The notes below the pieces were generated by a model. The model was not told where the DNA came from. It ran no database searches and saw only the letters and a list, made by a program, of their open reading frames with translations. The position numbers and the translations under genes are program-made. This document shows positions 43,173 through 53,586 of a DNA stretch of 64,000 bases, piece after piece. Each line of letters begins with the position of its first letter. The first letter of the stretch is position 1. Source of the DNA: Sphingobium sp. (GTDB taxonomy: Bacteria > Pseudomonadota > Alphaproteobacteria > Sphingomonadales > Sphingomonadaceae); NCBI GenBank assembly GCA_022652485.1, contig JALCRK010000008.1:1-64000 (forward strand), in the 5' to 3' direction.

Positions 43173-43862
43173 TTATAAATCCGCTAGCCGGAACCGCACC
43201 GTCATCACGCGCTCGCTTGCTACCGGCTCCCCATCCCGCGTGGCGGGGCGAAATCGCCAGCTTTTCAGCGCCTGCTGTTGCGTCGCCTTCCAGAAGGCGC
43301 TGTCATTGGTGTCGACCAGCTCGACCGAGATGACCTTGCCTGCCTCATCGATATAGACCTTCACTGTGGCGAAGCCCTCCACCTGAGCGCGGATCATCGC
43401 GGGAGGATAAGGCGGCTGGAAATCCCGTATCCGCTTGGGGTCCGGCGCGGCGGAGACGACCACCGGCTCGCGGATGATCTGCGTATCGACACCGAGAGTT
43501 CCGCTTCCGCCGCCTCCACCGAACACCTCTTCCGTGGACTTGCCGTCAGGATCGGCCAGCGTCTTGGTAGCCAACACGGTTTCACGCCGCGTTTCCTCGT
43601 GGCGCTGGAACGGCTGCTCCTTTTTATCCTGTTGCGGCACAACTTCCGGCTTTGGTGGGGGCGCCTTTTCGAAATGCACCCATAATATATCTGGCACCTT
43701 GTCCTTGAGCGTCCCCGGCGGCAGCATCCATACAAGCGCGCCGATGGCTACATGCACCGCGATCGTCGCACCCACGGCAAAGGGCGAGGCCCGACTGCCG
43801 GTATAGCCGGTGTATGTGTTTTCCGATGTGCGATTAAGGTTGAGGATCCACTGCATAAGCAT
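43173..43862 (-). CDS. TonB-family energy-transducing protein
   Basis: This 229-residue protein has a membrane anchor (about 28-48, AVGATIAVHVAIGALVWML), a Pro-rich periplasmic stretch (APPPKPEVVPQQ) and a C-terminal TonB domain (about 148-225, YPPAMIRAQVEGFATVKVYIDEAGKV). It would transmit proton-motive force to outer-membrane receptors. No exbB/exbD or receptor gene is next to it, so it must use partners encoded elsewhere. Confidence 0.9.
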   Translation of the reverse strand: MLMQWILNLNRTSENTYTGYTGSRASPFAVGATIAVHVAIGALVWMLPPGTLKDKVPDILWVHFEKAPPPKPEVVPQQDKKEQPFQRHEETRRETVLATKTLADPDGKSTEEVFGGGGGSGTLGVDTQIIREPVVVSAAPDPKRIRDFQPPYPPAMIRAQVEGFATVKVYIDEAGKVISVELVDTNDSAFWKATQQQALKSWRFRPATRDGEPVASERVMTVRFRLADL

Positions 43863-43928
43863 CCCTCCTGTGCGTGGCCTGCACAGGATCGCGCAGGATC
43901 CACGAAAGCGATGCTATCACATTGCCGG

Positions 43929-45257
43929 TCAGTCAGAAAGACGTTTCAGTGCCTCGTCCTTGCCGATGAGGGGCAGCAGCGCAGCCATGTCCGGCCCATG
44001 ATCGAGGCCGGTCAGCGCACGGCGAAGGGGAAGGAACAAGTCCTTGCCCTTGCGACCCGTTTCGGCTTTGAGACGCTCGGTGAGGGCGCGCCACACTTCG
44101 GCGTCGAACGGCAGTACGGTGAGGGTTGTCGCAGCGAGGTGCAGGAAATCCGCGTCCTCCGCTGGCCGCGCGGGCGCGGAAATCGGGCCGGTAACGATCC
44201 GCCACCATTTTGGTATGTCCGCTACAATTTCCAGATTGGGGCGCAGTGCCGCCCAGGCTGCCTCGGTCACATCTGCGGGCAGCCGATCCTTGACGGCGGC
44301 ATAATCGAGCTGGTGCACGATCTTCTGGTTCAAAAGCGCCAGTTCCGCCTCATCGAACCGGGCGGGCGCGCGGCCGAAATGGGCGAAGTCGAACGCCGCG
44401 ATCAGCGGTTCGGCGTTCGTCACCGGAATCACCGGATCGGAGGTGCCGATGCGCGCCAGCAGAGCAATGAGCGCAATCGCCTCCAGCCCCTGCTCGCGGA
44501 AGGTGGAAATGCCCAAAGACCCCAGCCGCTTGGAGAGCTTGCCCTCGCTGCCGACCAGCAGCGCCTCATGCGCGAACTGCGGCGGCACGGCGCCCAACGC
44601 GGTGAACATCTGGAGCTGCGTCGCGGTGTTGGACACATGGTCCTCGCCTCGCACGACATGGGTGATGCCCATGTCGACATCGTCGATCACCGAGGGGAGC
44701 ATATAGAGCCAGCTGCCATCCGCGCGGCGGATGACGGGATCAGACAAAAGCTTCGGGTCGAAATGCTGATCCCCGCGTACCATATCGGTCCATTCGATCG
44801 GCGCTTCATGATCGAGCTTGAAGCGCCAGTGCGGCGCGCGGCCCTCCGCCTCAAAGGCCGCGATCTGGTCCGCCGTCAGCCCAAGCGCAGCGCGATCATA
44901 GACCGGCGGCAGGCCACGCCCCAATTGCACTTTCCGTTTGAGATCCAGCTCCTGAGCGGTTTCATAGCAGGGATACACCCGCCCGGCATCGCGCAGGTCC
45001 GCAAAGCGCGCCTCATAGAGCGCGAAACGATCTGACTGCTTTACCTCGGCATCCGGCGTCAGGCCGAGCCAGCCGAGATCGGCGCGGATACCATCCGCAT
45101 ATTCCTCGCGCGAGCGTTCGGCATCGGTATCATCGAGCCGGAGCAGGAAACGACCGCCGTGACGGCGCGCCCACATCCAGTTGTGGATCGCGGTGCGCAG
45201 GTTACCAACATGGAGATGCCCGGTGGGCGAAGGCGCGAAACGGGTGATGACGGTCAT
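43929..45257 (-). CDS. gltX: glutamate--tRNA ligase
   Basis: This 442-residue class I synthetase has HIGH-type motif PSPTGHLHVGN (about 9-19) and KMSKS-type motif GKLSKRLG (about 233-240). Length and the C-terminal helical domain match bacterial GltX. Many alphaproteobacteria carry two GltX copies, one charging tRNA-Gln; which type this is cannot be judged here. It starts 7 bases after the nadE stop and is likely co-transcribed with it. Confidence 0.95.
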   Translation of the reverse strand: MTVITRFAPSPTGHLHVGNLRTAIHNWMWARRHGGRFLLRLDDTDAERSREEYADGIRADLGWLGLTPDAEVKQSDRFALYEARFADLRDAGRVYPCYETAQELDLKRKVQLGRGLPPVYDRAALGLTADQIAAFEAEGRAPHWRFKLDHEAPIEWTDMVRGDQHFDPKLLSDPVIRRADGSWLYMLPSVIDDVDMGITHVVRGEDHVSNTATQLQMFTALGAVPPQFAHEALLVGSEGKLSKRLGSLGISTFREQGLEAIALIALLARIGTSDPVIPVTNAEPLIAAFDFAHFGRAPARFDEAELALLNQKIVHQLDYAAVKDRLPADVTEAAWAALRPNLEIVADIPKWWRIVTGPISAPARPAEDADFLHLAATTLTVLPFDAEVWRALTERLKAETGRKGKDLFLPLRRALTGLDHGPDMAALLPLIGKDEALKRLSD

Positions 45258-45264
45258 GAAAGGA

Positions 45265-46941
45265 TCAGCTCGTGCGGAAAGCGTTGGTGATGGGATAGCG
45301 GCGGTCGCGCCCGAAATTGCGGCTGCCGAGCTTGACGCCGGGAGGAGCCTGCCGCCTTTTATATTCCGCGATATATAACAGCCGCTCGATCCGGGCGACC
45401 GTCTCCCGGTCGAACCCGCGCGCCACGACCTGATCGACCGACAGTTCGCTTTCGACCAGCCCGTGCAGGATCGGATCTAGTATGTCGTAGGGCGGCAGGC
45501 TGTCCTCGTCCTTCTGGTTCTCGCGCAGCTCCGCCGTGGGCGGCTTGGTGATGACGCGTTCCGGCATCACCGCACCGCTGGGGCCGAGGCCAATGGCGGG
45601 CTTGGCCTCGTTGCGCCAGCGGGAAAGATCGAACACCGTCGTCTTGTAGGCATCCTTCAGCACCGAATAGCCGCCCGCCATATCGCCATAGATGGTGGCG
45701 TAACCGACCGACATCTCGCTCTTGTTGCCGGTTGTGAGCAGCATGTGGCCGAACTTGTTGGAAAGTGCCATCAGCGTGACGCCCCGGATGCGCGACTGGA
45801 TATTCTCTTCCGTGAGATCACGGCCCTTGCCGGCGAACACCTCCGCCAACATGCCATCAAAGGATTCCATAGCGGATGCTATTGAAATACTGTCGAGCCG
45901 GACGCCTAGCATTTCTGCGCATTCCGCCGCATCGTCAAGGCTGTCCTGGCTGGTGAAGCGGCTGGGCATCATCACGCACCAGACCCGGTCCGCCCCCAGC
46001 GCATCGACCGCCACGGCAGCGGAGAGCGCGCTGTCGATCCCGCCCGAAAGCCCCAGCACCACGCCGGGAAAGCGGTTGCGGTTCACATAATCCCGCAGGC
46101 CGACGATCATCGCGGAATAGACATCCTCCGGATAGGGTGCGAGCGGGGCGATTTCGCCGGGGACGCAGGCCCAGACGCCATCCGCGCCGCCTTCCCAGCG
46201 AGTGATGCGCAATTCCTCGCGCCAGTCCGCCATCTGGTGCGCGAGGGAGCCGTCGCCGTTCAGCACGAACGATGCGCCGTCGAACGCCAGCTCGTCCTGC
46301 CCGCCGACACGGTTGAGATAGGCGATGGGCAGGCCCGTCTCCGCTACGCGCGCCGCGCACACCTGCGCCACGCGACGCTCATCCTTATCGATCTCGTAAG
46401 GGCTGCCATTGGGCGACAGCAATATCTGCGCGCCGCGCTGTTTCAGATGCCCGCAAACGAACGGGAACCACACATCCTCACAGATCGGCACGCCGATCTT
46501 GACCCCACGAAACTCGATCGGCTCTGGCAGCGGCCCGGGCGCGAACAGGCGCTTCTCATCGAAGGTACCGTAATTGGGCAGCTCGCGCTTTTGCCGCACC
46601 GCCTTGATCTCTCCGCCATCGAGCAGCGCCACGCAGTTGAACAGCGCGCCTTGATTGGCGATCACGGTGCCGACCAGCATGGCGGGGCCGCCATCGCCCG
46701 TAGCCTGCATCAGCCGCAGCAGCTCCTCGCCCGCACGCTCCACCATTGCCGGCTTCAGCACCAGATCCTCGGGCGGATAGCCGATAAGCTGCAACTCGGG
46801 AAACAGGATGAGGTCCGCCCCCTGCGCCACCGCGCGCGCGCGCCACTCCAGCATGGCATCCGCATTGCCGCGAAGATCGCCCACCGACTGGGTTGCCTGC
46901 GCCAGAGCGATGGTGAGAGCCGGGGAAGAAGAATGCGTCAT
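45265..46941 (-). CDS. nadE: glutamine-dependent NAD+ synthetase
   Basis: This 558-residue protein has an N-terminal nitrilase-type glutaminase domain with the E-K-C triad (FPELQLIGYP, the Lys in KRELPNYGTF, and the Cys in VPICEDVWF) and a C-terminal synthetase domain with the pyrophosphate loop LSGGIDSAL. It makes NAD+ from nicotinic acid adenine dinucleotide, using glutamine as the ammonia source. It is divergent from prs, whose product PRPP also feeds NAD synthesis. Confidence 0.96.
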   Translation of the reverse strand: MTHSSSPALTIALAQATQSVGDLRGNADAMLEWRARAVAQGADLILFPELQLIGYPPEDLVLKPAMVERAGEELLRLMQATGDGGPAMLVGTVIANQGALFNCVALLDGGEIKAVRQKRELPNYGTFDEKRLFAPGPLPEPIEFRGVKIGVPICEDVWFPFVCGHLKQRGAQILLSPNGSPYEIDKDERRVAQVCAARVAETGLPIAYLNRVGGQDELAFDGASFVLNGDGSLAHQMADWREELRITRWEGGADGVWACVPGEIAPLAPYPEDVYSAMIVGLRDYVNRNRFPGVVLGLSGGIDSALSAAVAVDALGADRVWCVMMPSRFTSQDSLDDAAECAEMLGVRLDSISIASAMESFDGMLAEVFAGKGRDLTEENIQSRIRGVTLMALSNKFGHMLLTTGNKSEMSVGYATIYGDMAGGYSVLKDAYKTTVFDLSRWRNEAKPAIGLGPSGAVMPERVITKPPTAELRENQKDEDSLPPYDILDPILHGLVESELSVDQVVARGFDRETVARIERLLYIAEYKRRQAPPGVKLGSRNFGRDRRYPITNAFRTS

Positions 46942-47051
46942 ATCGCTGCCCGTAGAGTATTTTTGTTCGCGGCAAAAGCCTTGCCCTTTGCGCCCCGCCC
47001 GCTAAAGGGCTGGCTTATCCAGAGTCACAGGATTGCAACGAGGGGCGTTCC

Positions 47052-47987
47052 ATGAAATTGATGACCGGTAACAGCAACCGGCCACTCGCGCAGGCGATTG
47101 CCGATTATCTCGAAATGCCGCTCACCAATGCCAGCGTCCGCCGCTTCGCCGACGAAGAGGTGTTTGTCGAGGTCCACGAAAACGTCCGGGGCGAGGACGT
47201 GTTCCTGATCCAGTCGACCAGCTATCCCACCAACGACAACCTTATGGAGCTGCTGATCTGCATCGATGCGCTGAAGCGCGCGTCGGCCAAGCGGATCACG
47301 GCTGTCGTCCCCTATTTCGGCTATGCGCGGCAGGACCGGAAGCCCGGCCCGCGGACGCCGATCTCGGCGAAGCTGGTGGCGAACCTCATCACTGTCGCCG
47401 GGGCCGACCGCGTGCTGTGCGTCGATCTCCACGCCGGGCAGATCCAGGGCTTTTTCGACATTCCGACCGATAACCTGTTCGCGGCGCCGGTGATGTCGGC
47501 CGATATTCAGGCGCGCTTTGGCGACCGGAACATCATGGTCGTTTCCCCGGACGTGGGCGGCGTGGTGCGCGCCCGTGCGCTCGCCAAGCGGCTCGACAAC
47601 GCACCGCTCGCCATCGTCGACAAGCGACGCGAGCGGGCGGGCGAATCAGAGGTGATGAACATCATCGGTGATGTGAAGGGCCGCTTCTGCGTGCTGATTG
47701 ACGACATCGTCGATTCGGCGGGCACGCTGTGCAACGCCGCCGCCGCGCTGAAGGCAGCGGGCGCGGAGGAAGTGGTCGCCTATGTCAGCCACGGCGTGCT
47801 CTCCGGCGGTGCGGTGGCGCGGGTCGATGCGTCGCAACTGCTGGAGTTGGTGATTACCGACTCGATCCTCGGCACAGACGGGGTGCACGCCTCCGCCAAG
47901 GTGCGCCACTTGCCCATCGCGCCGTTGCTGGGCGAGGCGATCAAGCGCATCTCGGATGAAAGCTCGGTGAGCTCGCTGTTCGATTAA
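47052..47987 (+). CDS. prs: ribose-phosphate pyrophosphokinase
   Basis: This 311-residue enzyme makes PRPP from ribose-5-phosphate and ATP. Family motifs are complete: [24 protein letters not shown] near the start, [29 protein letters not shown] and the PRPP loop [17 protein letters not shown]. Standard length. It is followed by a family-B palindromic repeat before the next, convergent gene. Confidence 0.97.
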   Translation: MKLMTGNSNRPLAQAIADYLEMPLTNASVRRFADEEVFVEVHENVRGEDVFLIQSTSYPTNDNLMELLICIDALKRASAKRITAVVPYFGYARQDRKPGPRTPISAKLVANLITVAGADRVLCVDLHAGQIQGFFDIPTDNLFAAPVMSADIQARFGDRNIMVVSPDVGGVVRARALAKRLDNAPLAIVDKRRERAGESEVMNIIGDVKGRFCVLIDDIVDSAGTLCNAAAALKAAGAEEVVAYVSHGVLSGGAVARVDASQLLELVITDSILGTDGVHASAKVRHLPIAPLLGEAIKRISDESSVSSLFD

Positions 47988-48014
47988 GGCCGGATCGCAC
48001 TTCCCCCAATATCG

Positions 48015-48139
48015 TCATCCCGGAAGCTGATTTTCTCCAAATCCGTCAGGATTTGGACAGACAATCGCGCTATCCGGGAGCCAGAACCCAAGCGCAGCGG
48101 GGAAAAAGCGGGATCCCGGATCAAGTCCGGGATGACGGT
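48015..48139. repeat. dispersed palindromic repeat, family B, copy 2
   Basis: Outer ends CGTCATCCCGG and CCGGGATGACG are inverted repeats. Inside is a second palindrome, AAATCCGTCAGGATTT (about 48041-48056). The right block (48111-48139, GCGGGATCCCGGATCAAGTC...) matches that of copy 1 at 9310-9338 with two or so differences. Like copy 1, it lies between convergent genes (prs and a small membrane protein). Confidence 0.85.
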
Positions 48140-48150
48140 TTCTCAGAGCC

Positions 48151-48405
48151 TTAAGCAGGCCCCACCAGCACCAAAGGCAGCGCCAGCATCAACGCGATGC
48201 AGGCGGCGGCGCGCTGTTTGCCGGTGAGGAAATCCGAGAGTGGATAGAGCTTCCACAGGAACGGGCAGGCGAAGAAGCTGGCGATGAACAGGCCGGTAGA
48301 GATCGTGTCCCCTAATGCGCGCGGCAAGTCCATCTGCGCGGCGAGGCCGCCCAGGAAGCTTCCGATACAGATGATCCATCCGAGCATGAGACCGCCCACC
48401 TCCAT
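48151..48405 (-). CDS. small membrane protein, unrecognised
   Basis: This 84-residue hydrophobic protein has about three membrane segments (8-25, 35-52 and 66-82), joined by short loops with PRALGD and SDFLTGKQR. It starts at ATG 48405, or possibly at codon 7. No family is recognised. It is convergent with prs across a family-B repeat and divergent from hisN. Confidence 0.65.
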   Translation of the reverse strand: MEVGGLMLGWIICIGSFLGGLAAQMDLPRALGDTISTGLFIASFFACPFLWKLYPLSDFLTGKQRAAACIALMLALPLVLVGPA

Positions 48406-48481
48406 CCGGACGTAAGAACGGATCGCGTCGCCCGAACTTTACCCCCTTGCGCCGGCGTGCCGACTTGCCCAAGGAAAGCCG

Positions 48482-49276
48482 ATGCGCCTTTCCGACGATC
48501 TTGCCCTCGCCCACGCCCTCGCCGACGCGGCGGGCGACGCCATCCGCCCCTTTTTCCGCGCCCGCTATGACACCGAGTTCAAGGCGGACGCCTCACCCGT
48601 CACCGAGGCGGACCGGGCGGCAGAATCTGCGATCCGCGCAATCCTGGAAAAAGAACGCCCCAATGACGGCATCATCGGCGAGGAATATGGCGCGACGCGC
48701 GAAGATGCCGAGCGGGTCTGGATACTGGACCCGATCGACGGCACGAGGAGCTTCATCGCCGGCAGGCCCATCTTCGGCTCGCTGATCGCGCTCTCCCAGG
48801 CGGGATGGCCGGTTCTGGGCATCATCGACCAGCCGATCGCGCGCGAACGCTGGGCAGGCGCGGCGGGACTTGGCACGACCTATAACGGTAGTCCTGTGAA
48901 AACCCGCGCCTGTCGCCAGCTTTCCGACGCGATTCTCGCCAGCACCGCGCCGCAGCTCTTCCCCGGCTGCACCGGCGAGCATTTCTCCCTGCTTGCCCGC
49001 GATTGCCGCGACACGCTCTGGGGCGGGGACTGCTACAATTATGCGCTGGTGGCGTCCGGCCATGTTGATCTTGTAGTAGAGGCGGGGTTGAAGCTGCACG
49101 ATATCGCCGCCCTCGTGCCGGTGGTCGAAGGCGCAGGCGGGCGCATGTGCGACTGGTCGGGCGATCCGCTGACCGATGCCAGCGACGGCCGCGTCATCGC
49201 GCTGGGCGATCCTGCACGGCTCGACGATGTGCTGGAGGCGCTGAACGCCGGGCATGAGGGGCATCACCACCACTAA
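48482..49276 (+). CDS. hisN: histidinol-phosphatase, inositol-monophosphatase family
   Basis: This 264-residue metal-dependent phosphatase has metal motifs GEEYG (about 68), WILDPIDGTRSF (about 80-91) and a C-terminal CDWSGDPLT. The close spacing and RSFIAGRP segment match the HisN-type histidinol-phosphatase of alphaproteobacteria and actinobacteria rather than SuhB. It would dephosphorylate histidinol phosphate in histidine synthesis. The protein ends GHEGHHHH, a natural His run. Confidence 0.85.
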   Translation: MRLSDDLALAHALADAAGDAIRPFFRARYDTEFKADASPVTEADRAAESAIRAILEKERPNDGIIGEEYGATREDAERVWILDPIDGTRSFIAGRPIFGSLIALSQAGWPVLGIIDQPIARERWAGAAGLGTTYNGSPVKTRACRQLSDAILASTAPQLFPGCTGEHFSLLARDCRDTLWGGDCYNYALVASGHVDLVVEAGLKLHDIAALVPVVEGAGGRMCDWSGDPLTDASDGRVIALGDPARLDDVLEALNAGHEGHHHH

Positions 49277-49423
49277 AAGCCTTGCCTTGCTAGGTCTTCC
49301 TCCCTATAGGCGCGCCTTCGTCCGGCTTGCCGGATGATTCTTGATGGGATGGGCCGGCTAAAAGGGCTGCCGAGTTCATCCGCAACCGTCAAAAGGCTTC
49401 GGCCTGCAAAGAAGGAGACGAAA

Positions 49424-49627
49424 ATGCCCAAGCTCAAGACCAAGAGCGGTGTGAAGAAGCGCTTCAAGTTCACCGCGACCGGCAAGGTGAAGCATGGCGT
49501 CGCTGGCAAGCGGCACCGCCTCATCAGCCACAACGCAAAGTATATCCGCCAGAACCGTGGCACTTCCGTGCTGTCCGATGCCGACGTCGCACACGTCCGC
49601 CTCTGGGCGCCCTACGGCCTGAAGTAA
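49424..49627 (+). CDS. rpmI: 50S ribosomal protein L35
   Basis: This 67-residue basic protein begins [20 protein letters not shown] and carries [14 protein letters not shown] motifs ([16 protein letters not shown]) of L35. The ATG at 49424 has a strong AAGGAGA site. The frame is open 30 codons upstream but without support. infC, which precedes rpmI in many bacteria, is not here. The 147-base leader contains a small TCCGGC/GCCGGA hairpin near 49319. Confidence 0.97.
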   Translation: MPKLKTKSGVKKRFKFTATGKVKHGVAGKRHRLISHNAKYIRQNRGTSVLSDADVAHVRLWAPYGLK

Positions 49628-49640
49628 GGAGTAGAGAGAT

Positions 49641-50000
49641 ATGGCACGCGTAAAACGGGGCACAACCACCCGCGCCAAGCACAACCGCATTCTTGATGCG
49701 GCGAAGGGCTATTATGGCCGCCGCAAGAACACGATCCGCATTGCTCGCCAAGCCGTTGAAAAGGCTGGGCAATATGCGTATCGCGACCGCAAGGTCAAGA
49801 AGCGGAATTTCCGCGCGCTGTGGATTCAGCGCATCAACGCCGCCGTGCGTATGGAAGGCCTGACCTATGGCCAGTTCATGCACGGCCTGAAGCTCGCGGG
49901 CGTCGAACTGGACCGGAAGGTTCTCGCCGACATCGCGATGCACGAGGGCGAGGCGTTTAAGGGCATCGTGGCGCAGGCCAAGAGCGCCCTTCCGGCCTGA
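49641..50000 (+). CDS. rplT: 50S ribosomal protein L20
   Basis: This 119-residue protein begins [20 protein letters not shown] and contains [24 protein letters not shown], the L20 signature. It is needed early in 50S assembly and, in other bacteria, represses the rpmI-rplT message. It lies 13 bases after rpmI and ends before a terminator-like hairpin that separates it from pheS. Confidence 0.98.
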   Translation: MARVKRGTTTRAKHNRILDAAKGYYGRRKNTIRIARQAVEKAGQYAYRDRKVKKRNFRALWIQRINAAVRMEGLTYGQFMHGLKLAGVELDRKVLADIAMHEGEAFKGIVAQAKSALPA

Positions 50001-50023
50001 TCCGCGGACATAAATTAGCGAAG

Positions 50024-50052
50024 GGCGTCGGGGGCAACTCCGGCGCCTTTTT
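50024..50052 (+). terminator. terminator/attenuator between rplT and pheS
   Basis: A 10-bp stem (50024-50033 with 50038-50047, two G-U pairs) is capped by a GCAA tetraloop and followed by five T (50048-50052). It can end the ribosomal-protein message or act as an attenuator for pheST, whose start lies 44 bases further on. Confidence 0.75.
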
Positions 50053-50095
50053 CCTTTGGCTTTTCCTTTGGGTGAAATTGGGGTAGCGCGCGGGC

Positions 50096-51190
50096 ATGAG
50101 CGAAGTAACTGCATTGAAGGCCGGGCTGCTGGCTGACATCGAGAGCGCCGATACGCTGGCACAGGTCGAGGAGCTGCGCGTCGGCGCGCTGGGCAAGTCC
50201 GGCGTGGTGACGGCGCTGCTGAAAACGCTGGGCGGCATGTCCCCGGAGGAGCGCCTCGAAAAAGGCCCGCCGATCCAGGATCTCCGGACAAGCGTAACCG
50301 ACGCCATCGCGGCCAAGAAGGCTGCGCTGGAGGCGGCGGAGTTGAATGCGCGGCTGGCGAGCGAGCGGCTCGACATGACGCTGCCCGCAGAAGCAGCGCC
50401 GCAGGGCAGCGTGCATCCGGTGTCCCAGGTGATGGACGAGCTGGCGGAAATCTTTGCCGATCTGGGTTTCGCAGTCGCCACCGGGCCGGAGATCGAGGAC
50501 GACTGGCGCAACTTCACCGCGCTCAACATCCCCGAGACACACCCGGCGCGCGCGATGCACGACACCTTCTATTTCCCGGACACGGATGCGGAAGGCCGCG
50601 CGATGCTGCTGCGCACGCATACCTCGCCGGTGCAGATCCGCACCATGACGTCAAACCCGCCGCCGATCCGCATCATCGCGCCGGGCCGGGTCTATCGCAG
50701 CGACTCGGACGCGACCCATACGCCGATGTTCCACCAGATCGAGGGACTGGTGATCGACAAGGGCATTCATTTGGGCCACCTCAAATGGACGCTGGAGACG
50801 TTCCTGAAGGCGTTCTTCGAGCGTGATGACATTACGCTCCGCCTGCGCCCGAGCTATTTCCCGTTCACCGAGCCTTCGGTGGAAGTGGATGTCGGCTACA
50901 CCATCGAGAAGGGCCAGCGCGTGATCGGCGGCAGCGGCGACGCGCCCGGCGGCGGCTGGATGGAGGTGCTGGGCAGCGGCATGGTCAACCGGCGCGTGAT
51001 CGAGAATTGCGGGCTGGACCCTGACGAGTGGCAGGGCTTCGCCTTCGGCACCGGGGTCGATCGCCTCGCGATGCTCAAATATGGCATGAACGACCTCCGC
51101 GCTTTCTTTGACGGCGATCTGCGCTGGCTGCGGCATTATGGGTTCAGCGCGCTCGATGTGCCCACGCTTTCGGGGGGAGTAGGCGCATGA
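50096..51190 (+). CDS. pheS: phenylalanine--tRNA ligase alpha subunit
   Basis: This 364-residue class II synthetase catalytic subunit has an N-terminal coiled coil (about 1-85), then class II motif regions [19 protein letters not shown], the [12 protein letters not shown] segment, [23 protein letters not shown] and the C-terminal [18 protein letters not shown] (motif 3). Its stop overlaps the pheT start by 4 bases, as expected for a heterotetramer. Confidence 0.98.
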   Translation: MSEVTALKAGLLADIESADTLAQVEELRVGALGKSGVVTALLKTLGGMSPEERLEKGPPIQDLRTSVTDAIAAKKAALEAAELNARLASERLDMTLPAEAAPQGSVHPVSQVMDELAEIFADLGFAVATGPEIEDDWRNFTALNIPETHPARAMHDTFYFPDTDAEGRAMLLRTHTSPVQIRTMTSNPPPIRIIAPGRVYRSDSDATHTPMFHQIEGLVIDKGIHLGHLKWTLETFLKAFFERDDITLRLRPSYFPFTEPSVEVDVGYTIEKGQRVIGGSGDAPGGGWMEVLGSGMVNRRVIENCGLDPDEWQGFAFGTGVDRLAMLKYGMNDLRAFFDGDLRWLRHYGFSALDVPTLSGGVGA

Positions 51191-53586
51191 AATTCACCCT
51201 TTCGTGGCTTAAGGAGCATCTGGAGACGGAGGCGAGCCTTGCGGATATCCTCGTGGCATTGAACGCCATCGGCCTTGAGGTCGAGGGCGTCGAGAATCCG
51301 GCGGAGAAGCTGGCCGGGTTCAAGGTGGCGAGGGTCTTGACCGCCGCGCCCCATCCACAGGCGGACAAGCTACAGGTGCTCACTGTCGATCAGGGCGACG
51401 GCATGCCATTGCAGGTCGTCTGCGGAGCACCCAATGCGCGCGCGGGGCTCGTCGGCGTGTTTGGCGTCGAGGGTGCCGTCGTGCCTGCCAACGGGATGGT
51501 GCTCAAGAAGGCTGCGATCCGGGGAGTCGAATCCAATGGCATGATGTGCTCCACCCGCGAGCTGGAGCTGGGCGACGATCATGACGGCATCATCGAGCTG
51601 CCCGCCGAGGCGCCAGTGGGGAGCGATTTCGCGGATTATGCGAGCCTCAACGATCCGGTGATCGACCTTTCCATCACCCCCAACCGGCAGGATTGCATGG
51701 GGGTGCGCGGCATCGCGCGCGATCTCGCGGCAAAGGGGGTGGGGACACTGAAGCCTTTGCGCTCAGTGTACCGGATGCCCGCCGCTCCGCTGCCGACAGA
51801 TGGCCCCGATCCCGATGTCGCTACGCTCGACCCGGAGGGCTGCCCGGCCTTTTACGGCCAGGAAGTGCGTGGCGTTAAGAACGGCACAGCGCCGGATTGG
51901 ATGGCGCGGAACCTCAAAGCCATCGGCCAGAAGCCGATCAGCTGCCTGGTTGACATCACCAATTTCGTGATGATCGACCTCGGCCGCCCGCTGCACGTCT
52001 ATGACAAGGCGAAATTGTCCGGTGGGCTGGTGGCGCGCAAGGCCAAGGCGGGCGAGCAGGTGCTGGCGCTGAACGGCAAGACCTATACCCTCGACGAAGG
52101 CATGACCGTGATTGCTGATAGCGCCCATGTGCACGACATCGGCGGCATCATGGGCGGCGAGGATTCGGGCGTCAGTGAGGCAACCACCGATGTCGTCGTC
52201 GAATGCGCCTACTTCACGCCGGAGAGCATTGCGCGCACCGGGCAGAAGCTCGGCTTGACCAGTGACGCGCGCCAGCGGTTCGAGCGCGGCGTCGACCCGG
52301 CGTTTCTGGACGAAGGGCTGGAGATCGCGACCTGGCTGATCGTGCAGCATTGCGGCGGCACACCCAGCGATGCGACGCGCGCCGGGACACCGCCAGTTGC
52401 GCCGCGCAACTTCGCCTATGATCCCGCGATGACGGAGCGGTTGGCTGGCTTTACGCTCGATGCGGAAGCGCAGCGGGCAATCCTTGAAAAGCTGGGCTTT
52501 GGCGTAGGTGCGGACTGGATCATCACCGTGCCGACCTGGCGGCGCGATGTGGATGGCGCGCCTGATATCGTTGAGGAAGTGGTGCGCATCCACGGGCTGG
52601 AGAATGTGCCCTCCACTCCGTTGCCACGCGCGCCGGGCGTCGCGAAGCCCACTGCGACGCCAGAGCAGATGACGGAGCGCCGCGCGCGCCGCGCTGCGGC
52701 CGCGCGCGGGCTTTCGGAAGCGATCAACTGGAGCTTTATCTCCGAAAAGGAAGCAGCGTCCGTGGGCGGGGGTGATTGGACGCTTGCCAATCCCATCTCC
52801 GAAGACCTGAAGGTCATGCGCCCTTCTCTCCTGCCCGGCCTGCTCGCGGCGGCGGCGCGCAATCAGGCGCGTGGTGCGTCGTCCGTCCGGCTGTTCGAAA
52901 TCGGGCGACGCTATTTCCGCGCAGAGGATGGCAGCAGCATCGAGAGGCTGACGCTGGCAATCGTGATGGCGGGCGACAAGAGACCGCGCGGCTGGCAGAG
53001 CGGCAAGGCGCGCGCCTTCGACGCGTTCGATGCCAAGGCCGAGGCGCTGGTGTTGCTGGGGGCGGCAGGTGCGCCGGTGGGCAATCTCCAGATGTTCGGC
53101 GAAGCGGGCGATGCCTATCACCCCGGCCAGTCCGGCACGTTGCGGCTCGGGCCGAAGACAGTGCTTGCGGAATATGGCGTGCTCCATCCGGCGCTGGCTA
53201 AGGCGTTTGATCTGTCTGGCACCGTGGTCGCGGCGCAACTGTTCCTCGACTCCATCCCGGCGAAGCGCAAGGCGGGCTTAATGCGCGCGCCCTATGCCCC
53301 GCCCGCGTTGCAGGCGGTGACGCGCGACTTCGCTTTTCTGATGCCGGAAGCGCTGGAGGCGGACGCACTGGTGCGCGCCGTCAGGCAAGCGGACAAGAAG
53401 AACATCGTCGATGCACGGTTGTTCGATGTATTCACCGGCGCGGGAGTCGAGCCGGGAATGAAGTCGCTTGCCGTGGAGGTCACGCTGCAACCGGGCGAGA
53501 AGAGCTTCACCGAGGAGGAGCTTGTCGGGATCAGCACGGCGGTGGTGAAGGCGGCGGAGAAGCTCGGCGGGGTTTTGCGCGGCTGA
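51187..53586 (+). CDS. pheT: phenylalanine--tRNA ligase beta subunit
   Basis: This 799-residue protein has an N-terminal EMAP-type tRNA-binding domain (about 40-150), B3/B4 editing domain ([16 protein letters not shown] region), B5 domain, a catalytic-like core and a C-terminal FDX-ACB anticodon-binding domain (about 705-798). It recognises tRNA-Phe and removes misactivated tyrosine. Length is normal. Its stop abuts the end of the convergent LOG gene with no base between. Confidence 0.97.
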   Translation: MKFTLSWLKEHLETEASLADILVALNAIGLEVEGVENPAEKLAGFKVARVLTAAPHPQADKLQVLTVDQGDGMPLQVVCGAPNARAGLVGVFGVEGAVVPANGMVLKKAAIRGVESNGMMCSTRELELGDDHDGIIELPAEAPVGSDFADYASLNDPVIDLSITPNRQDCMGVRGIARDLAAKGVGTLKPLRSVYRMPAAPLPTDGPDPDVATLDPEGCPAFYGQEVRGVKNGTAPDWMARNLKAIGQKPISCLVDITNFVMIDLGRPLHVYDKAKLSGGLVARKAKAGEQVLALNGKTYTLDEGMTVIADSAHVHDIGGIMGGEDSGVSEATTDVVVECAYFTPESIARTGQKLGLTSDARQRFERGVDPAFLDEGLEIATWLIVQHCGGTPSDATRAGTPPVAPRNFAYDPAMTERLAGFTLDAEAQRAILEKLGFGVGADWIITVPTWRRDVDGAPDIVEEVVRIHGLENVPSTPLPRAPGVAKPTATPEQMTERRARRAAAARGLSEAINWSFISEKEAASVGGGDWTLANPISEDLKVMRPSLLPGLLAAAARNQARGASSVRLFEIGRRYFRAEDGSSIERLTLAIVMAGDKRPRGWQSGKARAFDAFDAKAEALVLLGAAGAPVGNLQMFGEAGDAYHPGQSGTLRLGPKTVLAEYGVLHPALAKAFDLSGTVVAAQLFLDSIPAKRKAGLMRAPYAPPALQAVTRDFAFLMPEALEADALVRAVRQADKKNIVDARLFDVFTGAGVEPGMKSLAVEVTLQPGEKSFTEEELVGISTAVVKAAEKLGGVLRG

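Noticed and set aside
49250..49276. GHEGHHHH end of hisN as a possible cloning tag
   Set aside because: It has only four consecutive His in native context, followed directly by the natural stop and the rpmI leader; no vector sequence.
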